Positions 1 through 9,300 of a DNA stretch of 64,000 bases are shown here, in pieces (position 1 is the stretch's first letter; each line of letters begins with the position of its first letter). The stretch is taken from contig MWCR01000001.1 in the NCBI GenBank assembly GCA_002070095.1, positions 186,001 to 250,000 of the forward strand, given 5' to 3'. Both the position numbers and the translations under genes were made by a program. The DNA is from Parcubacteria group bacterium ADurb.Bin192 (GTDB lineage Bacteria; Patescibacteriota; Patescibacteriia; 2-12-FULL-60-25). Below the pieces are notes generated by a model. The model searched no databases, had not been told where the DNA came from, and worked only from the letters and a program-made list of their open reading frames with translations.

Positions 1-523
1 CGCACTTGGTATCACCCGTACAATCCAAATGCGTGGTCAAACAATCTCCGCAAGTGAAAGCGCTGGCGCCTTCATAGGCCCAGGTTCCGGCCAAACAAGT
101 GGTCAAACGATTGTTGCCTCCTCCGTAACAAGAAGCATCGCGATTACACCAAGCCGCGCCATTGTTATCGCAATACGGCGAGCTTGAATCCGAGGCCGTA
201 AAACAATTGATTACATAACCTCCGGTCAAGGCCGAGGCGTAAAGCACCGAAGAATTGACGCTGACGGCCGGAGCTGAAATGGAAGCCGTATTGTAACACT
301 GCGCGATACCCGAGGAATCTCCGCACATGTTGTTGGGAGCGCAATTCTGGCCCGGAAAATTAGCCGGGTCGCTTTGCGGACACGAGGCCGGATTGGCCAC
401 CCAATTGACCGCGGCATTAGCTTCCGCCGGCATCAAAGCCATGGCGACAGTTAAGGCGAAAACCATCCCGAGTGCAAAGGCCAGGATGGACTTGGTCTTA
501 AACTGTAATTTAGAGGAGTTCAT
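1..523 (-). CDS. Secreted Cys-rich protein, C-terminus outside window
   Basis: An open minus-strand frame starts at ATG 523 and runs off the left edge without a stop, about 174 codons visible. It opens with basic residues and a hydrophobic stretch ending in MPAEANAAVNW, a convincing signal peptide. The mature part is rich in Cys (CPQSDP, NCAPNNMCGD, CYGGG, CGDCLTTHLDC), which suggests disulphide-bonded extracellular modules. No SD precedes the ATG, as for its neighbours. I do not recognise the family. It lies 65 bases after the 857-residue adhesin gene on the same strand. Confidence 0.75.
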   Translation of the reverse strand, partial: MNSSKLQFKTKSILAFALGMVFALTVAMALMPAEANAAVNWVANPASCPQSDPANFPGQNCAPNNMCGDSSGIAQCYNTASISAPAVSVNSSVLYASALTGGYVINCFTASDSSSPYCDNNGAAWCNRDASCYGGGNNRLTTCLAGTWAYEGASAFTCGDCLTTHLDCTGDTKC

Positions 524-588
524 ATTTTTATTTTTGTATTGGTTTTTTGCTACGTGTTTTGTGCTATATGCTTTGTGTTACATGTTGA

Positions 589-3162
589 TTATCTGCAACA
601 ACTGATCTTTCTGGTAACCTGGCAATTATTCAGCCAGCCCATGCCTCCGCCGTTCGGATCATAAGCCCAGAAAGCACCCAAGCTGGTATTTGAATTGCTG
701 GTATAACCCGCACAGTCATTGGAATTGGCCGTGTAACCCGGAGGACCTTCAGCTATCCAGCCATAAGTCGTAGCCGCAAACAAAGTGGAAATATCCACCG
801 CGGCTATGGTGGCGATAATTTCATCGGTTCTACAAAAATGGCTGCCCGGATACTCGTTAAGGCAGATATCATTAGCCGCCTGATAACCAACTTTACCGCC
901 ATAATTAAACGCTCCATCATAAGCTGAAGCGGTCAAACCGACAAAAACCGATGTGCTGGCCGAACCAAAGGTCAACATGGCATCAATGGCTTTTAACGCG
1001 GCCTGGACAGTAGTGGCATTAAAATTCGCAAATTCATCAAATGTACCAACAAGATAAGCACCGCTGACTAAAGGATTTGTTCCCGAAGCGCTTAATCTGA
1101 TTCCATTGATTGATAATTCACCGGTAACTTCCAAAGAAGCTGTGGAAGTGCCGCCGGCAAAAATAATTGGATTGGTTGTAGAGGCACCGCGGTCAGTAAC
1201 CGTCTGCAAAGTATCAAGTTCAGCCAAAGTCCCCGTGGCAAAAGCGACCCATTGCGTGCCGTCCCAATAGTACGGGACCAAATCCGTAGTGTTGTAAATC
1301 ATGGCACCAGCCTGATTGCCCAACGCCGGATTGACTGCGTATTGACCGATCATGAGTTGAGCGCTCACACGCGCATCGCCGACCACATCAACACGATAGG
1401 CGGGAGTTTCCGTAAAAAATCCAAAATTGCCCAAACCGTTCATAAACAATTTTGTAGTAAAACCCGATGCAATTTGAAATTCCGAAGTGCTGGTTGGCAT
1501 CCAAATGGAAAAGTTATCAATACCTCCGGATAATTTTGTGCTGTATACTCCATTATTTAAAAATACAATATACGGGTTATCGGATCCATTGATATTATCA
1601 GAATTAATAATAATGCCCGCATCATTACCTGCTCCGCTCCCATCATCTGAATCAATGGTTAATAACGCATGATCACTTAAACCACCCTGCAGATGCAAAA
1701 GACTGGAAGGTGCACTTGTTCCCAGACCTAAACGGCCCACCTCATCCAATCTCATGCGTTCCAAATTATCCGTTCTGAATACCAAGGGCTGGGTATCTAT
1801 GGTACCGAGAAAATTAATATTTGGATCTGTTCCCGTATTACCAATTAAATTCCAGCCAAAATCCAAATCATCAAAAGTAATAATTTGATCCCACTGCGTT
1901 CCATCCCAGATATGAGCTGTCGAATCTAAAGATCTAAAAAGCATTGCGCCCGGTTCCACGCCTATCATGGGCAATAAATTACTTCTACCCATCACCAATT
2001 GACCCCAAGCTCTGATTACTCCGGCAACTTCCAAATCATATTGAGGGTTAGTATTATTTATGCCAACCGCTCCATTGGTTAAAATCCTCAATATTTCACT
2101 GCCGCCGTTTTGTCCAATGGTAAATGCTCCGTTATCAGCCTGCGCCAAGTCCCAGGTGGAAGTTCCCACGTGAACAATTCCGCTCCATAACTCTGACCAG
2201 CGCAAATCCGAATTGCCCAAAGTATAAGTGTCATGCGCTCCGGGAATGATGTCGCCCACTGATGTTGCTCCCGCAAACTGAATTCTATTCGTAGTCGTAT
2301 TCCCATTATCCGTCACCTGTTGCAAATCCATGGCATACAGGGTGGATGAGACGGTGGTGATGGCCGTATCCAAGTCAAACAAAGCGGCTTGGACAGTGGT
2401 GGCATTGGAGTTGGTGAATTCATCAAAGACACCGACCAGGTAAGCACCGGATGTTTGATTGTTTGTACCTATGGCATCAAGTCTGATGGCTCCGATGGCC
2501 AAGTATTGAGTGAGATTAAGGGAAGTGCCGGTAGCCACGCTGAAAGTGACTTGCTGGAGAGTGGAAGTGCCGTTAATAAATAAGCCGGCACCCGTAAAGG
2601 TTCCGGTAGCGATGTTGAAGTTTAAATTGCTGTCTAAAGCCAATAATTGGTTGGCCGTAGCGGTTGAAGTGGCTTCAAACCCGTTTAGTCTGTAAGCATT
2701 TAAAGCATAAGGGTGAGAAGAGAGCTGGACTCTGGGGCTGGCTTCGGCATCGGCTCCGATTTTAACACCCACATACATGACTTCGCTGAAGTCAAGATAG
2801 GCTGGGAAAGGAGTACAAGAGCCTAACTTAAGGAAAAAGTAGCCTTTGGCATCAGGGGTGATCATGGAACAAGCGCCTGATCCTTGGTCATACACTTCTT
2901 TCCAGACCAAGGGCCCCGCTTGTGCCGGCGCGTCTCCCGGAGCTCCGTTGGTGGGATGGAGGTAGAATGAGAGCTGGATGGCCGTGGTGGAAGTGACGGC
3001 CAAGCCGCCCGGGGTCAACAACCTGCTTTGGTAGTTGATGGTCTGGGGGATGGCGGCGTCTGCCTGCCGGATATTAAAAACCGGCGTAATGGCAAAAAAC
3101 ATGACCGCCACACCGGCTATCGCAATACGTACCAAAAAGTACGGTTTAATATGAAAAGACAT
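589..3162 (-). CDS. Secreted repeat adhesin with C-terminal Cys-rich lectin-like module
   Basis: 857 residues. Residues 1-36 are a signal peptide ending in RQADA. About 37-370 form a module nearly identical to the N-terminus of the 2909-residue neighbour (INYQSRLL, YALNAYRLNGFEA). The middle carries phage-tail-fibre-like repeats with the pattern FAGATS, YTLGNSDLRW, VHVGTSTWDL and VGINNTNPQ. The last ~110 residues (GGKVGYQAANDIC, YPGSHFCRTDEI, ending in CCR) form a Cys-rich module that resembles lectin-like C-terminal domains of other secreted proteins; this assignment is tentative. A cell-surface or secreted attachment role is inferred. No catalytic motif is visible. Confidence 0.8.
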   Translation of the reverse strand: MSFHIKPYFLVRIAIAGVAVMFFAITPVFNIRQADAAIPQTINYQSRLLTPGGLAVTSTTAIQLSFYLHPTNGAPGDAPAQAGPLVWKEVYDQGSGACSMITPDAKGYFFLKLGSCTPFPAYLDFSEVMYVGVKIGADAEASPRVQLSSHPYALNAYRLNGFEATSTATANQLLALDSNLNFNIATGTFTGAGLFINGTSTLQQVTFSVATGTSLNLTQYLAIGAIRLDAIGTNNQTSGAYLVGVFDEFTNSNATTVQAALFDLDTAITTVSSTLYAMDLQQVTDNGNTTTNRIQFAGATSVGDIIPGAHDTYTLGNSDLRWSELWSGIVHVGTSTWDLAQADNGAFTIGQNGGSEILRILTNGAVGINNTNPQYDLEVAGVIRAWGQLVMGRSNLLPMIGVEPGAMLFRSLDSTAHIWDGTQWDQIITFDDLDFGWNLIGNTGTDPNINFLGTIDTQPLVFRTDNLERMRLDEVGRLGLGTSAPSSLLHLQGGLSDHALLTIDSDDGSGAGNDAGIIINSDNINGSDNPYIVFLNNGVYSTKLSGGIDNFSIWMPTSTSEFQIASGFTTKLFMNGLGNFGFFTETPAYRVDVVGDARVSAQLMIGQYAVNPALGNQAGAMIYNTTDLVPYYWDGTQWVAFATGTLAELDTLQTVTDRGASTTNPIIFAGGTSTASLEVTGELSINGIRLSASGTNPLVSGAYLVGTFDEFANFNATTVQAALKAIDAMLTFGSASTSVFVGLTASAYDGAFNYGGKVGYQAANDICLNEYPGSHFCRTDEIIATIAAVDISTLFAATTYGWIAEGPPGYTANSNDCAGYTSNSNTSLGAFWAYDPNGGGMGWLNNCQVTRKISCCR

Positions 3163-3334
3163 ATTTGTTTTTGTTTTTGACCAAGATTAGCTGTTTTGAC
3201 CTAATCCAGGCACGTATTTATTATATTAGATAAAGGACAAGTATCATAAAACCGCTTGGTGCAGCGGTTTTATGGTCTTATCCCTGTTATTGATATCTTG
3301 TTGATAACCTGTATTTTACTGTTTACCAAGCTAA
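3163..3334 (-). repeat. Intergenic copy A of the duplicated adhesin flank
   Basis: This spacer shares long blocks with 12065-12246: the hairpin AAAACCGCT/AGCGGTTTT (3248-3256/3263-3271), the block TTATCCCTGTTATTGATA and the block TCCAGGCACGTAT. It holds the weak hairpin terminator of the upstream giant gene and a possible -10 (TATAAT on the minus strand, 3220-3225) for the 857-residue gene. Confidence 0.7.
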
Positions 3335-6300
3335 TTATTCGATAACTTGTTCTTCAATGATTTCCGCTTGAGGAACGGGCTCTATCTCGGGTTCCGGTAC
3401 TATAGATTCATTAGATTCAACCGGCTGACTCTCTTCTTGAGCCACGATCTCCAGCTCCTCTGAATACTCATTTTGCTCAACAGCCCCCTCATCAACCACA
3501 GCCGACTCATCAACCACCTCAGGCTCTTCAGGGACGGGCTGATCAGCTATCTGAGCGACCGGCTCGGTTTCTTCCACCGGGGCCGGAACCGGATTTGTGC
3601 CATTAGCGCTGATTTGGGTTTCGAGCTCCGAGGTGCCCATGTCATTGGTTTCAATGTCCAAAGTGGTACCGTTGCTGACGAAGACCTTGCCTTCATGACT
3701 GCCGAAAGCGTGCCAATTAAAGATTACATCAGTGTATTGAACTGTATCCAATACCAGGTCAAAGCCTTGCAAAGAAGCGTTTTCCACCCAATACGGCACC
3801 GTGACTTTGCCGGCCGGGGTTAGAGTAATGATGGGCAGAGTCCCATAATCCTCTTCAAAATCCACCCTGACCCTGGTATCGCCCACCAAAACCATGGCTT
3901 GACCAACCGTATCGCGGCCCATGGCCAAATGGCCTTTAACCGTAACATTGCCTTCAAAAACCGCGTTGGCCACCACCAAATCTACGGCTTCAACATTGTT
4001 TTCACCGCCCTGCAAAGAAGTGCCGGCTAATGAACCTTGCATGTTATTTTTATCAAATGATTCAAAGAAGACGGAAATCTTGCGATGCTTGACGCCATTG
4101 ATTGTTTCGGAGACATGAGTCCAATCAACTGATTGAGCGGCGCGAGCCACAATATGACTAACCATAAACTCACCCGTATCTTTTTCAGCATGTCCGGCCA
4201 CATCAGAAGAGATAAGATAATCACCGATATTGATATTTTCACCTTTATCAGCCACCCAAACTTCGCCATTACCCACAGCCATAATCAAATGTGGATTTTT
4301 ATTGCTGTGAGCCTTGCTCGGCTCTTGGAGTGATAAGTAAGCACCAATGACCTTGGAGTCATTAACAGCGGATGATTTAGTTACGCCGTAGATAATTTCT
4401 GACGCGGTATTACCGTTCAAATAACGATTCTCGCCCGTCAAAGTAACCAACAATCCCTTTTCCATAACCTCATCCGTCCAAGCATAGTGCGAACCAGTAA
4501 AAGCGTTGTAAGAGATGGTATTTCCGGATACCGAGATGGTTCCTTCTTCCACCCCATCCTGCCGTAATGAAACAATGGTTCCATCATCATTGGTACGATC
4601 AAACGCAGCCACAATACCGGCACTTTGTTCCACATTGACGCGCGCTTCTGTCGAAACAGTGCCAAAACCCACATTACCGCCGTTATCAAGATTCATGATT
4701 AAATTTGCTTGAGAATAAAATTGCAAGTCTCTTTGAACTTCAATCACCATGTTTCTATCATCCGTGGTACTGGCATACATACTCAAGTAGGCACCGTTGG
4801 CGCCGCCGGCAAGTCTGAACAAATTATCACCCGGCGTTGTACTGCCTAAAACATCCAATCTTCTGGAAGGCACGGTATTTCCAATACCAACGTTTCCGGC
4901 AGTGGAAATAACCATATCTCTGACCCAAGAACCGCTGTAATGACTGAAAGCAATATTGTTACTGGTATCCAATCCCATCTGCGCAATATCAACACCATCT
5001 CTTTGATACGTGGTATAAGCCGTGCCCTGGATGCCAGGCAAAGCGCCGTCTGTGGCACGGATAATCATTTGCCGGCTATAACCTCCGGAAGGCAAAATCC
5101 CGCCATCCCATTGACCTATTAACATGTTACCTCCGCTTAAAGTAAACAATTGTTCTGGTTGATCAGTACCAATGGCGAATCTGCCGTTTGTTTGCAATCT
5201 GAAATATTCATCGCCTTCGTTAAGAATCGTAAATGCGCCATCCGGGGCTTGTATCAAATCCCAAGTTGAAGTGCCGATATGAACATTGGTTGCCCATAAA
5301 TCCGACCAGCGCGAATCCGTATTGCCCAAACTGTAAGCACCATGAGTACCCGGAATGATATCACCGGTCGAAGTACCTCCGGCAAATTCAATCCAATTGG
5401 TTGTTGTAGCTCCGCGATCAGTGACATCTTGGAAAGTGTCAATTGTCAACGCGCTGGAACTGACCCAAGAAGCATTACCCGCTCCGTTGGTGATTAGGAT
5501 TTGTCCCGAATTACCATCAGTCGTCGGCAAAGCATAACCCGTGCTGGAAGGATTGTTGATCTGCAATGCCCCGTTGATTCTTAAAACATTAGTATCAAAT
5601 TCACCATAAACCAAAGGTGCAGACGTATTGGAATTATCTATATATAAACGATTCGAATTTGTTTCGCTGTAACCGGCTTGATAACCCAAGAAAATATTAC
5701 CACTGCCCAAAACATTGTTATTGCCGGCTTGTCTGCCTAAAAATAAGTTCCTAGTACCGGTGGTATTTGCGATACCCGCTTGATATCCTAAAAAGATATT
5801 GTCATTGCCGATCGATTTGCTGCCTGCTGAAACTCCCAAAAAGATATTGTCACTGCCTCTATTCTCATAACCAGCATTGGTTCCAAAGAATATATTATTA
5901 CTGCCTCGAGCATCATAACCCGTATAATAACCCATCATAATGTTATTATTACCCGTATTATACCAACCGGTACCGCGTCCCATGAAAAAGTTATCACTGC
6001 CCGTATTTTCCATGCCGGATTCATATCCGATCATAACATTGTTATTGCCGGAGGATTGATAACCGGCATAATAACCAACCATCGTACCGCCAAAAGCACC
6101 CGAATAATTTCTGCCTGCGCTATGGCCGATGGCTGTCGTGTTATTGGGAGCCGCATGATTGTATAATGCTTGATAACCCACTGCTACGTTGTATAGTCCG
6201 GTTGCGCTGTTATAACCGGCAGAAGAGCCAACATAAACATTTTGTCTGTTAGATAAATTATCAGCTCGTCCTGCATTTTGACCAAAAAATACCGAGTTAC

Positions 6301-9300
6301 CCGAATTTAAAACACTCAAATGCGGACCCTCCATGGTGAAATAATTTACATCTCCTGTAAAAAATCTTAAAATATCTTCATCCGGTAAATACTCAGTTGT
6401 GATTCCAGTATCATGCGTTACATCCCAGATTGCATTCGGAATTCCACCATTCAAAGCCTTCCATTCGCTTCCATTCCAGAAGAACGGTGTGGAAGAAGCT
6501 GTATTGTAGACCATAGCACCCGCTTGCAAACCGCTGGCCGGATTCAAAGCGTATTGACCGAGCATAAGTTGCGCGTTTACACGTGCGTCGCCTACCAAAT
6601 CCAAACGATATGCCGGAGTGGTTGTCCCGATACCAACATATCCCGTACTTGTAATTCTCATCCTTTCACTACCTCCGTTTTGGCCGATTGTAAACGCTCC
6701 ATCAGCGACCTGTGCCAAATCCCAAGTGGATGTGCCCACATGAACGGTTCCGGCCCAAAGATCGGACCAACGGTTGGTGGTACTGCCCAAGGAATAAAGA
6801 TTGGTTGTCGCCGGCAACAAACTTGAATTGGCTCTGGCCGTAAAGGTGATTGTATCTGAAGTTGCATCGCCCAGCACCGTATTACCGCCCACGTTCAAGC
6901 TGACTCCGGCCAATAAATCCAAACTATCCGTATCCAAGGTCATTCTGCTGGTTGGGGCTGTATAACCGCCCCCAACTTGGAATCTGATTAATGTGCCGGT
7001 ACCCACTGAACCGATAACTAAATTTTTATCCGTGGCCAACACACCATTGCCCGCCCAAGACGGTACGTAAAAATTAGATCCGTATTTACCGAAATAAATA
7101 TTATTGGTGAAATCCGCTCCACTGCCCTTAAGTTCCAAAACCGCTCCCGCGTAGTTGCTAGCATCATTGGTATTGACCGCCTTAAAACCTGTTAATGTAC
7201 TGGCGCTGTTATTTGTAACATTAACTTGATAGACAGCTGAATCAGTTGGAGACAATACATTGGTGTTCTTTTGCCAATGATTGGAATCCGCACCCGCTAA
7301 AGCAACCCAGCCCGTATTTCCTACATCCGTTGTCTTAACATACACTTGTTGGCCCGATCCCGTGCCATCAGTTCTATAATACATACTGCCGCTATAAGCC
7401 GTAACTTTGGCTTCCGGCGTACTGGTTCCCACCGACATTTTGATGTTATTTGTAAATTCACTGGCACCGCCGTTTCTTAATTGTAAGATGGGCACATTAT
7501 AATTTGTAGCCAAAATACTGAAAGCTCCTTGACTGGCCGATCCGGGGATCTGCAAAGCCATCTGGCTATAATCTATATAAAAATTACTGTCCCGCGTGCC
7601 CGATCTTTGATACCCGAATTCAAAAGACTCCGTGTTATTGTTCCAATTCATATAAGCTCCTGAACCATTTTCCGGATCACTTGTATCATCAGTAAAATAC
7701 ATTCTGGCGCCAAGATCTCCAAATTGTTCCATGGTTTGAATAGCCAACCCTCCTCCGTTAACAGCATTGGTCAAAGCCAAACTCGTTTCCCATTGATCGG
7801 TTCCCGGATTCAAAATCTCAACCGGATTGGCACTGTTTAAAGTATAAATCTGTCTGCCTAAAGCCGAACCTCCGGCATCATAAGCGGCTTGCAAGGTTGT
7901 AGTGGCAGATACTATGGCATTATCAACATAAGCTTTGTCAACCAAAGATCTGGCTACAAAATCCGCTGAATAATCACTTTCATAACGTAAACCATATCTT
8001 GAACCGGCAGCGCGAAAATCATAAAATTGATTATCGGCTCCAATATGTAAAACCGCATTATTTCCATACAGATCAACTTGACTGGTGCTCGCATCTATTT
8101 CAATGCCATGCTGGGAAACCATTTTGAAATTATCCATGAATTCCAAATAATGGTTGGTATTCCCTTCATCATTATTAACAGCTCCAATTCTTAAATTGCC
8201 GTTGGTATTGTAATCCGGTTGAAAATATAGAAAATTTGCAGGATTGCTTTGATCTGCAAACCTTAATTCATAACCATCAGCAATGGTAACATCGCGATCT
8301 TCGGGAATAAGACCGTCAGAATTATAAATGTTATAAACCAAATCCGATGATGTGGCCCAGCTCAATGTTCCGGCGCCATCTGTAATTAATACCTGATTGT
8401 TAGTACCATCGGCACTTGGCAGAGTCCAAATTGTATTACCCGTTAAAGCTGTAGGCGCAATAAAGCCAACATATTCACCGCCGAATTGATCCATCAATCT
8501 CAATTCACTGTGTGATAATTCTATGGCATTGGCCCCGTAGTTAACTTGCATGGATGTTCCAATGCCTCCGTAATCCAAATCACCAAAACCAACTACCAAA
8601 TCATTGCCAGCCACGCTGCCTCCGGCTCTAAAGACATTTTCACCATTCTCGTCTCTAAAATTGGCTATGTTCAGCATGCCCGAAATACCGGCAACTGAAA
8701 ATGAAGAAGCCTCATGAGAACCCGGCCCTACCATTAACAACGATACCAATGGATTATCTGTTCCGATTCCTACATAACCATCATTTCTAATATACATCCT
8801 CTCAACTCCCGCTGTATCAAATCTAATGTAATCCTCGTCAGCCGATTCCTCTACCTGCACACCCGTGTCATGATCCTCATCCCACAATGAACTGCGTACA
8901 TCTTCGGCCGTAGCCACGGTTCTCCATTGCGTGCCATCCCAATAATTGATGGTGGATGAAGAAGTTTTATACACCAATGAGCCGGCTTGATAACCGCTGA
9001 CCGGTAAAGACGCATAACGTCCCAACATGAATTGACCGGACAAACGTGAATCACCGGCAACATCCAAGCGATAAGCAGGAGTGGAGGTTGATAAACCAAT
9101 ATTACCATCACCGGCAACAGTCATTCTTTCATTACTATTAGTATATATTCTATAGGGTACATTTCCGTTAACCATAAACCCTGCGTCAAAAGGAGATGAA
9201 AAGGTTTTACCGGTCACGACTCCGTTGTTGGCGAATTCAATAAAAGCCGCGTCAGATCCATTGGCATGATCTGAATTTATGTAAATCCCCGCATCTTGCC

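Noticed and set aside
3280-3315. DnaA boxes in TTATCCCTGTTATTGATAT
   Set aside because: Only the first five or six bases match the box, and the block is part of a duplicated gene flank far from the origin.
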